A DNA stretch of 64,000 nucleotides from Phytophthora quininea. Lineage: Eukaryota > Oomycota > Peronosporomycetes > Peronosporales > Peronosporaceae. Below are positions 55,429 to 64,000 of this stretch, one piece after another. A program made the position numbers and the translations under genes. The notes below the pieces were generated by a model, which searched no databases, was not told the origin of the DNA, and was given only the letters and a program-made list of their open reading frames with translations. The stretch spans positions 124,001 to 188,000 of the forward strand of contig JAAVTG010000375.1 of the NCBI GenBank assembly GCA_011947345.1, given 5' to 3'. Numbering within the stretch: the stretch's first letter is position 1; every line of letters begins with the position of its first letter.

Positions 55429-56369
55429 CTATAGGATGGTGCACTTGAAGCCCGATTTCTTGGGCGGCTTCTGGGTAGGTGCCGGTCGCTCGACGCGCAC
55501 GGGGCGCTCGGCTTTCCGGATCTCGCGCACCACCTGGTAGAAGCACTCCTCGTTCAATATCTAAGCACGGCAGAAGCAGCACAGAGACGTTAGACAGCTC
55601 TGTTTCCATAGTGGGAGGGTCAAAAGGCACTTACTCTCTCTTTCGCACTGGTCTCCATGAAAGAGCAGCCCCACTGGCGGGCGAGCTCTTTGCCCTCTCC
55701 TGCCGCCACCTGCCGCTGTGCCTCCAAGTCGCACTTGTTGCCGACCAGCACGATGGGCACGTTGTCCACGTCCTTGGCGCGCAGGATCTTGTCCTTAAAG
55801 CTGGCAATGTCGTCGAAGGAGCTGCGACTGGTCACGCTGTACACCAAAAGGAAACCTTTGCCCTCGCGCATCCACTACAATGTCTGCATTAGCATCTACA
55901 CGAGACACCTCGCAGTAAGGGAATACACTGTACCTGGTCTTGCATTGACGTGTACTCTTCCTGGCCGGCCGTATCAAGGATGTCCAGCAGCGCGGGGCTG
56001 CTGTCGATAGTCGTCTGCTTTCTGTAGCTGTCCTCTGTAATAAATAAATGATAAAAGTATTAGTCTCCTGACACCAGTAAGACCAATACAGTCGCCAATC
56101 GCACCAATGGTGGGGTCATAGTCCTCCAGGAAGTTATCGGTCACCAGGCGGATGGTGAGCGCGGATTTCCCCACGCCACCGCTGCCCAGCACCACCTACA
56201 GCCAGGTCAAATTGAAGTAGCAGTTAGCGCCGCACCATGATCCGAGGTCGAGACGAGGGGAGATCAAGGAAGAAGGACGAAGAACACGGCGGCTCGCTCG
56301 GTTTACCTGCCTCTCCCCTGCTCTGCGAGCCTGACGACGTACCAGTTTGTACTCCTTATTGTCGCTCAT
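55429..56369 (-). CDS. Ras-family small GTPase
   Basis: Five exons (56369-56343, 56195-56105, 56034-55934, 55874-55635, 55560-55429) join in phase to 196 residues with no break. Motifs: P-loop [14 protein letters not shown], effector loop YDPTIEDSYRKQ, switch [14 protein letters not shown] with Gln as in Ras (Rap has Thr), GNKCD and ETSAKER. The C-terminus is a basic Pro/Lys stretch ending in the prenylation box CTIL, whose final Leu predicts geranylgeranylation. The GSGG P-loop is Rap-like while switch II is Ras-like, so assignment within the family stays open. The first exon is only 27 bp (MSDNKEYKL). Confidence 0.92.
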
Positions 56370-56857
56370 GGCTGTAGCTGCGCGCTGTCGGCTGGGCGGA
56401 AGGGGATGCCGGTGCAGAGGAAGCAGTCGAGCACTCGGGTCTGTGGCGGCCTTCCCGTTCTGTTCTCGCCTGCTCTGAAAGTCTCAGACGGTTTCCACCA
56501 ATCGGAGCGCGCTGCCGCTACGTTGTGATCGTTTTTAGCAGCAACTTTAAAAAGGTAGCCAAACTGGTTTTTACGTCGTTGCGAATCGCAGCGCCCCTCC
56601 CCCAATCCACACTTTTCAATGCACGTACGTTCAAACGCTCTGGTTTGAAAGGCTCTATCGTATATCCGAATAGTCTTCGTGGCGTCTTGCTGTACGGGAG
56701 GCAGTTCTTGCCGCGGAGGCTTCGTTACGGTAGTCGCGAACAAATATACCGTATGACCCTTACGTTGCCCATTACAAATAACATAAATCCTTTTAAATAA
56801 CATGCCAACCATCTGCCGCGATTCATCCTCAACCGACTCTGATAACTTTCGGAACTC
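56370..56857. other. Divergent intergenic region, Ras / RING-H2
   Basis: About 490 bp with two divergent starts. ATTCATCCTCAACC at 56821 resembles an oomycete initiator for the RING-H2 gene ~25-35 bp downstream. No coding sequence is seen. Confidence 0.4.
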
Positions 56858-57594
56858 ATGGCGACGTCGCTGCTGCTGGCTGTCGGCGGCGTGGGCGTGG
56901 GCGCCGTCGTCTCCCTCCTGGCAATATACCTGCCGGACCAGCTCTTCCCGTTCGCCGTGGCCTGTACGTAGCTCGTCGCTTGCCCACCGTCACTGTATCG
57001 CTACGTACTACCAACCAACCGCCTTCTCTTCTTCTGCAGTCGGTCTGCCGGTCATCATGTACGGCGTCATCTCGTTGCTGGAGCTGCTGATCCTGGGCGT
57101 CAAGAGAGAGCATCAGCCGCAAAGGAGAAGACAGCGCGGCGTGCTGCAGATGAGCCGCGCCGTGTACGAGCAGCTGGACAGCGAACTCCTGCAGATGCTG
57201 CTGAGCAACCGCGACTTTGACAGTAACGACTACGAGCGGCTCATGCGGCTGGAGGCGCTCAACGAGCGACGTCATGAAGGCGCGACCGAGACGCAGATCC
57301 GGCAACTGCCCGTGGTCACCGTCACGTACGTCCACTACGTAAAGTCAAGAGCTCCGTGGCTGGAAAAAGTTGCTGACATGTTGATGCTTTGTTGTGTGTA
57401 GGGAGAGTATGCTGCAGGCATCCAAGAACTCGAGCTGTGCAGTGTGTCTAAACGCCTACGAGGCCAATGCCCGAGCGAGGATGCTGCCGTGCTTCCACCG
57501 CTTCCACCCGGACTGCATCGATCCGTGGCTGCAGGAGAAAGCTGTCTGCCCCGTGTGCAAGTTCCCTGCCGTCGCCCAGGCTCAAGTCGGATGA
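56858..57594 (+). CDS. Membrane RING-H2 E3 ubiquitin ligase
   Basis: Three exons (56858-56963, 57040-57325, 57402-57594) join in phase to 194 residues. Two hydrophobic helices lie at the N-terminus (LLAVGGVGVGAVVSLLAIYL and FGLPVIMYGVISLLELLILG), then a charged helical linker. A C-terminal RING-H2 finger has the C3H2C3 order (CAVCLNAYEANARARMLPC, HRFHPDC, CPVC). This matches small membrane-bound ligases that ubiquitinate membrane or secretory proteins, with the RING facing the cytosol. The stop is 186 bp before the next gene on the same strand. Confidence 0.9.
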
Positions 57595-57779
57595 TGAAGC
57601 CCCCAATCGATCTATATCATCACGCGTGTACACACCTACCGATAGCAAAACGTTCGTTTTCGTCTTCCGGTGCCCTCTGTAGCCATACATCCGTCGTCAA
57701 ACTCAACAAAAGCCCTAAATGTACCACACTTTTTGTCCCTCGAACACAATCCAAATCTCCTCCAAGCCCCTCTCTCCGT

Positions 57780-60154
57780 ATGACCGTGCCGTCCGCTGCG
57801 CCGCAGCAGAGCAGCGACCTGCCCAACTGGCGGGGCGTGCAGTCCGCCCGTGCGCCTTCCACGGGCAAGACTCGTCCCCAAGCGTCCCGCTCCAAGTCAC
57901 AGCCCAAGCAGCGCAACGCCAAGCCCAAGGCCAAGCCGACGGCGCTGGAGCTCGGCGTGGCGCAGGCCCGCGCGACCGTCGACGGCGCCAGCCCCGAACA
58001 GCTCGAGGCGCGGCTGCAGCAACTGCTTCGCACGCAGCAGTACGCCGACGCCGCCTACCTCATCGCCGCCAGCGAGCACCTTCGAGCTCGCTTCCAGACG
58101 GCCGACGTGGTGAGGCTCATGCTGGAGCAGGTCTCCAGTCCGCGTAGCTTGGAGCAGGCGGCGCAGCTGGTGCGAGACCTGCAGCTCAAAGGCAACGATG
58201 AGCTGATGACGCTGCTGATCAACGAGATGGTGCGGGCCACGCAGTTCAGCGCGGCGGTCCGCGTGGCTCAAGAGATGGTGCCCAACTTCGAGTCGCTCTC
58301 TGGGGCGGCGACGGAAAAGCCCAGCTGGACGCCTCCAGCTCTCGTGCAGGCGATGGTTCGTGCGGGAAAGTTCCGCGCGGCGTTGAAGTTCTCCAAGCAG
58401 TTTGGACTGCTGGAAACGTTCCCAGCCCCGCAACTGGTGGCTGGGATGCTGGAAACGAGATGCTGGGAGGAGGCAGTGTCCAGTGTGATGGAGTTCCAAC
58501 TGTTCCAGGAGTTCCCACTGGAAGCTCTGGCCGTGAGGATGATGCAGATGCGTCAGTGGGCGCAAGCCGTCAAGTGCATCAACAAGCTGGCGGACAGCGA
58601 CACGAGAGCCAAGTTCCAGGAGGCGCTAGTGCGCGAGATGGCCCATGTGGGCGACTTTGTGACGGCGCTGACGTACCTGCGGGAGTTTAGACTAGACCAG
58701 GGCAACGGAGACGCGACGGTGAGCCTGTTGCGCTTTCTAGTCGACGCCATGGTCGCACATGGAGAGTTCTACAAAGCCATCAAGTACGCCATTAAATTTA
58801 AGCTGGCCAAGAACCCACTGGACGACGCGATTGCAGCAGCGGAAGCTGCGCTTGCTGCTGCGAATGGAGAGACGTTACCGCCGATGAAAGAAGACGATGT
58901 GGAGTATCTGCCGCAGTATTCCGCCGAGTCGCTGATCCGTAAAGCCATTGACGGCGGTCAGTACCACGTGGCCACAACATACATCAAGAAGCTGCGTCTG
59001 CGTGGCCATTTTGAGGAGGAGCTGGTGGAAATTGAGAAGGCGCAGCAGATCCGACTGCAAGAGTTCCGACAATACGCGCAATTGCGACTTGGACAGTTTG
59101 AAGACCCGGCGTCGCAGCAGACATTGCAGACTCTGTTGGGCCCCGAGGCAAACGACGAGATGGTGGAGTTAGACCCTATAGAGGTGGAGATTGTCCTTTC
59201 GACGGAAGAAGAGGTGTTTCCGCGAAAGGAAAAGGCCCCCAAGCCTGTTGTAGAGGAGGCAGTCACACAGGAAGCAGTCGACGCAAATAAGGAAAAGCAG
59301 CAAGAAGAGACTGATGCTGCAGTCGAAGAACAGCGGCCAAAGTCCCCTGTTCGTGAGGAGACGGCAGGGCAGTCGCGGTTTGGATTTGCGCGCTCGACAT
59401 CGCCAGTCCCTCCTCCACCACCGAGCGCTCCTGCTCCTCCACTGGAAGTGCCCAGCTCAAATAATGACGATCAGGTTCGGAGCAAGTCAGTGCCTTATGG
59501 ACGATCGGCTCCCCTCCAGGCTTGTTCCAATCGGCCGAACCCCAGTCCACCGAAAACGGAAACACAGTATCATCGGTCAGTGGGTTTAACTTTGCGGATT
59601 TCGCCAAATCCGTGCAGGTTAATGGACCGCTGCCACCCACTTCGGCTCCCGCCTCGCAGCCTCTGCAAAGCCAGCAACAACCGCAGCAGGCTTTCATCAA
59701 CCAGTCGCCACAACCTCCGCAGCAGAACCCGACGATGTTCAATCAGCCAATGCCGCCGATGCCGAATGATCCGTTTGCAGGGGGCGGATACGGTGTACCT
59801 CCGTCTCCCATGATGCCCCAGCAAAACATGTACTTCCCACGAGGTAATATGTCGCCTGGAGCAATGATGCCCAACCAGCAGCGTGGTTATCCACAGCCAC
59901 CGCCACCTTCAATCAGTGGCGATGCGTTGAGCGTTGCAGCGCTTGCGATGCAGTTCCACAACGCTGGAAGCAGCAACGGCTCCTCTGGTTTTGGTTCCTT
60001 TGGCGCTCCACGTCCCCCGATGGGATATCCTGGCGGCCAGCAGCTCTACCCTGGCATGCCTCCGCCACCTTTCGGTGCTCCGCCGCTCCCGCCGCAATCG
60101 ACCTTCAAACCGAGCATGGCGTACACTTCTGTCACTACAACGCGCAAGAAATAG
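57780..60154 (+). CDS. Alpha-helical repeat protein with Pro/Gln-rich tail
   Basis: Chosen start MTVPSAAPQQSSDLPNW at 57780; the frame is open upstream but overlaps the RING gene. A basic head is followed by ~400 residues of short paired helices (SLEQAAQLVRDLQLKGNDEL, CWEEAVSSVMEFQLFQEF, WAQAVKCINKLADSD), an alpha-solenoid. Next come an acidic linker and a disordered Pro/Gln/Met/Gly-rich C-terminus (PPMPNDPFAGGGYGVPPSP). One base is missing in a C run near 59515 (SAP/PPGLFQSAEP); repaired length is 791 residues. The helices vaguely recall the helical half of Mut-7-like proteins, but there is no nuclease domain. The tail resembles those of RNA-granule proteins. Function unknown. Confidence 0.65.
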
Positions 60155-60271
60155 GTCCCGTACAGTAGTAGGTTAGCTTGCATGCTGCATTTCCTGCGTT
60201 TTGTACTTTGCATGGCGCAAAAATGCCCTTAACAGAACAGTATAACCCGACAGTACTAACTCCGCATTGAT

Positions 60272-62189
60272 TTACTTCTTCTTCTTCGCCTTGAGCTTGT
60301 CGTCGATGTCTTCCCACTCCTTGCCGCGAACGCTCAGGAGTCTAGAAGCTCGCTCTGCCAGATTTCCACTGCCATAAGCACACAACAATAAATTAGGCTT
60401 CAAAAATCACTGTGAGGATACTCGTAGTCACGCACGTACCCGCATTTCAAGTCACGCCGACTCAATTCTCGTTTCAGCCGCTCAAGCCCTAGCTTCTCGA
60501 GAGACTCAACAGAATCAAACTTCATCAGATCGATCGGAGGCGCGACGGGGGCTGTCTTCTCACTCTTTGTGGGTTTAGCAGCAGCGCCTTCGCTTTCTTT
60601 GACTGCTTACGTGGAGTGTGCTTTGTTTGATTCTCAGCTTCAACTGGGACTTCTGGCTTCGTTTCATCGTTAGCAAGCTCCTTGTTGTTGCTACGGATAG
60701 CACCAATAACAGTCGTCGTAGATTCACCTACGAGCGCTTCGATCACTGGTTGGTACCCTGTAGGTTGGTAGCGGAAAGGTTGCGAGCCAATATTTACCAG
60801 CAGAATTTCGGTTTGCTCAACGCTAATAGCCGGGAAAAGGCCCTGGTCGTTCGACAGGCACTTGACGTTGCGGAAAGCCACGCCGAGGTCCACTCCGTTC
60901 CGAGTGAACGATACCGTGCCCTCCTCCAGGTCCAACAGACAGCCGATCACATCGTTCTTACCCCACGCATCATCCCCAGCATAGGCTTCATCCTTGCCAC
61001 CATTCCATTTCACCTGCCGAGCCCCATCGTAAGCCCATGACCGTTCGTGATCACCCGCGCCATCTCCTGTTTCCGAGTTGGTCTGGAAAGTTGCGTCCGC
61101 CCAGCCAATCTGCACGACACCTGCCGTCACAAGACGGACTTCATAGTACCACTTGCCTTTCGTCAACGCACAGCAGTGGCGCGCCGCTGCCGTGCCGAAG
61201 TTGCCTCGGCCACGGAGCTCGCACAGTCCGTGCTTGAACGTCGTACTTACTTCACTAGCATTACTTTCGCCAGCTTTGCCTTCCAGCCTCAACCATTTCT
61301 CCACAACTGGTGTCGTGAATGGATTGGAAGCGGTGGCATCTGGAGGCAGCTCTTTCGGCTCTTCCTCCTCAACCTTCGCCTTACTCTTCTTCTTGCGACG
61401 TCGTAGGCCCATTTTAATCGCATCCAGAACATCTTCAGGCATCTCCTGCTCAAAGTCTACATAGTCCTGCAGTTCCTGTTGCTTGGCTCTCTGTTGCTCC
61501 TCTTTCTTTGCTTTCTTAAAGTCTGTCAGCCCTCCACCTCTCAACTCTTCCTCTCCATGAGCAAAGTCGCAATCCTTCCCTCTTGGACATCCCCACCATC
61601 TCGGAGCTCCACTAGGCACTTGCTGCTGCTCTCTGGCCTTCACCCAGTGTCGACACAGCACTGTATTGCGTCGTCTCTTCATGTAGCTCTTCTTGACGCC
61701 TTCTGCCCACGATGGCGTGGCCAGATACCACCCAGGGATGCCGCTGGGCGTGTCTTCGTCCAGCATCTCCCTGTCGTCCACTCCGTCCTTCTGTCGCTTC
61801 TCTCGGGCCTCGGTATCCTCCCGCCACTTCTGCATGGCCACCTCTTGGTTCACATGGCGGAGACGGCGGCCGTGGAGGTCTCTGCAGGCCCCAAAGTCCG
61901 TCGTGGCCTTGGCTCCGGACGCCTTCCCCATGCTCCTTAGCATGGCTCCGAAGCCGCCTTTGCCGCCCTTCAACCCGCCGCGGAGACGCGCCCGCACAAT
62001 CGTTGGGAAGCTTGGAACGACGTCATTGGCACCGAGTTTGCGGCCGTTCACGTACAGATCCAGCAGCTCCGAGGGCACGCCTTCACGGGATTGGACAAAG
62101 GAGGTGAGGTACTTGACGCTGGCAGCAGCGGCGTCCAGGGAGATGCACAGCGTGCGGTTGAAATGCACCAGGAAGTAGACGGTCTCCAT
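60272..62189 (-). CDS. SDE2: SDE2 homologue with added CCCH finger and SPRY domain
   Basis: SDE2 is made as a ubiquitin-fold fusion cut after a GG motif; the freed part acts in splicing and replication-stress control. Residues 1-72 form the ubiquitin-like fold, 75-79 read GGKGG (cleavage site), followed by the diagnostic FGAMLRSMGKA and ACRDLHGRRLRHVNQEVAM. A CCCH-type finger (Cys179, Cys201, Cys207, His211; GCPRGKDCDFAHG) and a SPRY domain (~315-480; KWYYEVRLVTAGVVQIGWAD) are then inserted. One base is missing near 60597, which hides the true C-terminus: PIDLMKFDSVESLEKLGLER and a SAP-like end in exon 60368-60272 (LAERASRLLSVRGKEWEDID). Total ~615 residues; animal and yeast SDE2 lack the SPRY. 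Confidence 0.85.
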
Positions 62190-62199
62190 TGCTGCAGTT

Positions 62200-62215
62200 T
62201 TGTGGAAATGGCTGC
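62200..62215 (-). promoter_or_regulatory. Initiator-like element of SDE2
   Basis: On the minus strand this reads GCAGCCATTTCCACAA, matching CATTYYNCA of the oomycete initiator, ~12-25 bp before the SDE2 start. It lies within a 142-bp divergent promoter shared with the MOSC gene. Confidence 0.4.
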
Positions 62216-62331
62216 AAGTTTTTATATTGATGTCACTGATCCGAGTTTGTGACGTCCTATTTGAAGAAGTTTTTCGGATCTGGAAAATGTGGGTTGAAAT
62301 GCTGATACCGATGCTGCTTCCGAGCGTGTGT

Positions 62332-63622
62332 ATGGCGACGAGTGGACAAGAAGGAAGCGTTTCTTCTGTTGTGGTTGGATTGACGACGCTTGCGGTTATT
62401 GGCGCTGCAGTTGCGTACTGGGTTCATGCTTCTAAGCGTCAGGAGAAGCCTCTGAAGACCGCGGTTGAGTCTGTTCTTCAGCGGGACGAAGCTCTGGAGA
62501 AACTGGCCGAGTCTGCAGCGCAGCAATTGCCCGTCGGAGCTTCAGTGACTCTTAAAAATGGGTACAGGACACTCGGAGCTGCTTCCATTGTGGGGTACGA
62601 TGCTGAGCTAGACAAGTACCAAGTGCAGTTGTCCACTTCGAAGACTGTGACGTTGTCCGCCTCGCAATTAGAGACCCCAGTCGTCTCGGGGCTTAACATT
62701 TACCCAGTTAAATCCTGTGCTGGATTGCTTTAAAAGAAGCCAAATTGACCCCAAAAGGACTGCTGCATGACCGAGAGTGGATGATCATCGACGGAGAGCG
62801 AGACAAGTTCATTACGCAGAGAAGATACCCCAAGTTAGCTCTGGTGCATCCCAAACTACTCCCTGGAGTGGATGCCGATGAAGTAAAAGCACTCGTGTTG
62901 ACTGCAGAGGGGATGCCAGATCTAGAGGTGCCGGTGGTGAAAGACCCTGAAGGACAAATGCGACTAGTGAGTGTGTGGAAGGACAAGGTGGAGTCAGTGG
63001 ACCAGGGAGACGCAGCGGCCCAATGGATCAAAACGTTCTTGGGTGAAGAAGACAAGAACTTTCGTCTTGTGCGAGCTAGAGATGGATTCACACGTCATAC
63101 GAAGCCAAAGTATGCTCCTGGCCACTCGACGAACTTCGCGGACGGGTTTCCGTTCCTTCTTGCACTGGAGGAATCACTGTTGGACTTCAACGAGAAGCTT
63201 GAAGACAAGGTGCCGATGAACCGCTTCCGACCAAAGTACGTGAGGTGTATAGCGATCTTTACTAGTCGGAACTGACTTTTCGTTGCTGCAGTATTATATT
63301 GCGAGGTAGCCCAGCGTTCGCGGACGAGCACTGGAACTGTATCACTATCGGTGGCATTCGCTTTCGCAATGTACGACCGTGTGCACGCTGTGGAATGCCA
63401 AGTGTGGATCAGGCGACTGGCATCGTACACCCAAAGCGCGAGCCTTCGCGTGCCATCGTTCGCGAGCGCAATGGCGAGTTGCTTGGTTTCATTGACGGCA
63501 AGACATTCGAGGGGTACTTTGGCTCGAACATGATCGTGGAGCTGGAAAATATCAATACAACGACGTTGTCTCTTGGGTCGACTGTCAAGGTGCTGACGCT
63601 GAAGAAGCAAGTTGTAGCGTAA
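62332..63622 (+). CDS. MOSC-domain protein, mARC-like molybdenum enzyme
   Basis: Resembles the mitochondrial amidoxime-reducing component, which binds molybdenum cofactor and reduces N-hydroxylated compounds with cytochrome b5. The ATG at 62332 opens an N-terminal membrane anchor (VVVGLTTLAVIGAAVAYWVH). Then come a small SH3-like segment, MOSC_N (GLNIYPVKSC, LLHDREWMIIDGERDKFITQ) and the MOSC core. The core carries RPCARCGMPSVDQATG, in which the Cys is the expected Mo ligand. Exons 62332-63235 and 63292-63622 join in phase. One base is missing in a T run near 62730 (SCAGL/LKEAKLTPKG). Repaired length is 411 residues. An earlier in-frame ATG exists but is less mitochondrial-like. Confidence 0.85.
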
Positions 63623-63697
63623 AGACGCAAAAAGACGACTGAGCTATCCGACTAACTATGTGCATTGTGTTAGCAGTGCTCTCACAAAATCGACGCG

Positions 63698-64000
63698 TCA
63701 TTTCGCTAAATTGCCTGATCTTCTCGTATATCGATCTCCATCGCGTACTCCTGGTAGAGCAGGAGGAATATTGGAGTGGAGGTTTAGCTCGGCGGTGAGA
63801 GAAGATAAAAAGCTGTCGGTGCTCCTCTCTGCTTCTTTCTCCGCCACAGGCTGTGGGGGTAAAGGATGCAAATCAACTTTCTTGGGCGATGTCCGAGGGG
63901 TGGAAGGCTGCGATGAAAACGGATGCTGACCGTCATCCTTGTCGGCCTCTTCGTGTGAGGAAAAGTTAATTGGCAACGGGTCGATCTTGAGAGGAGATGT
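63698..64000 (-). CDS. 3' end of an unidentified gene (partial)
   Basis: The frame is open from the window edge to a stop at 63698 (101 codons), so only the C-terminus is visible. It is Ser/Pro-rich and disordered (PFSSQPSTPRTSPKKVDLHP), with a hydrophobic-acidic segment (DSFLSSLTAELNLHSNIPPA) and a basic end. No domain is recognisable. Its stop is 75 bp from that of the convergent MOSC gene. Confidence 0.45.
   Translation of the reverse strand, partial: TSPLKIDPLPINFSSHEEADKDDGQHPFSSQPSTPRTSPKKVDLHPLPPQPVAEKEAERSTDSFLSSLTAELNLHSNIPPALPGVRDGDRYTRRSGNLAK

Noticed and set aside
423..63622. Reading the many frame breaks as programmed ribosomal frameshifts
   Set aside because: They occur in unrelated housekeeping gen families without slippery heptamers or downstream structure, and cluster in homopolymers, so base loss is simpler.
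1..64000. tRNA or rRNA genes and CRISPR arrays
   Set aside because: I looked for B-box-like GGTTCGAATCC and spaced direct repeats and found none outside coding sequence; this is a visual check only.

Overview
The window is nuclear DNA of an oomycete, most likely Phytophthora or a close relative. The genes are dense and on both strands. Most introns are short (about 45-75 bp) and GT-AG. Several starts are preceded by an oomycete-type initiator (GCTCATTYY...CAA-like), and the gene content is oomycete-like: secreted GH1 and GH17 enzymes, DUF1996, a receptor-like TKL kinase, a 7TM-cyclase fusion and RI-type LRR proteins. No sequence search was run, so the genus is an inference.

Layout. 0-1.4 kb: the end of one gene and a class IV aminotransferase. 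1.6-6.7 kb: three tandem QSOX-type sulfhydryl oxidases on the minus strand, with a stray fragment of another gene between copies 1 and 2. 7-15 kb: secreted GH1 beta-glucosidase, mitochondrial GatA (seven exons), ribosomal protein eL28, an FHA protein with SFI1-like repeats, and CENP-X/MHF2. 15-23.6 kb: membrane-anchored metallophosphoesterase, GH17 glucanase with a ricin-type lectin, a tandem ribokinase pair, and a 7TM-class III cyclase fusion. 24-32 kb: a large LRR protein, secreted DUF1996 protein, quinone oxidoreductase, and a receptor-like TKL kinase. 32.3-36.7 kb: four paralogues of an unrecognised small-protein family, interrupted by an LRR/coiled-coil gene. 36.7-45 kb: Ttd14-like P-loop protein, long-form tRNase Z with a repeat-bearing insertion, a Dpy-30-like protein, a BCL7-like protein and a CTD-type phosphatase. 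45-52 kb: an AT-richer gene-poor stretch with a perfect 31-bp inverted repeat and decayed coding fragments. 52-64 kb: a receiver-kinase-DEP-DUF547 protein, a Ras GTPase, a RING-H2 ligase, a helical-repeat protein, an SDE2 homologue with added CCCH and SPRY domains, a MOSC/mARC protein, and the end of one further gene.

Data quality. About 28 reading-frame breaks in otherwise well-conserved genes are repaired by adding one base, many of them in short homopolymers; two more need two bases (or the loss of one). The pattern crosses unrelated gene families, so I treat it as base loss in a draft assembly rather than pseudogenisation. Spans below cover the whole gene and name the breaks.

Functional themes are disulfide formation and secretion (QSOX array), wall or glucan hydrolysis (GH1, GH17-lectin), signalling fusions (receiver-kinase, 7TM-cyclase, TKL receptor, Ras), and genome maintenance or RNA processing (CENP-X, SDE2, tRNase Z, BCL7-like). 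Neighbouring genes do not form operons. Several pairs are tail-to-tail within 10-120 bp, and SDE2 and the MOSC gene share a 142-bp divergent promoter.
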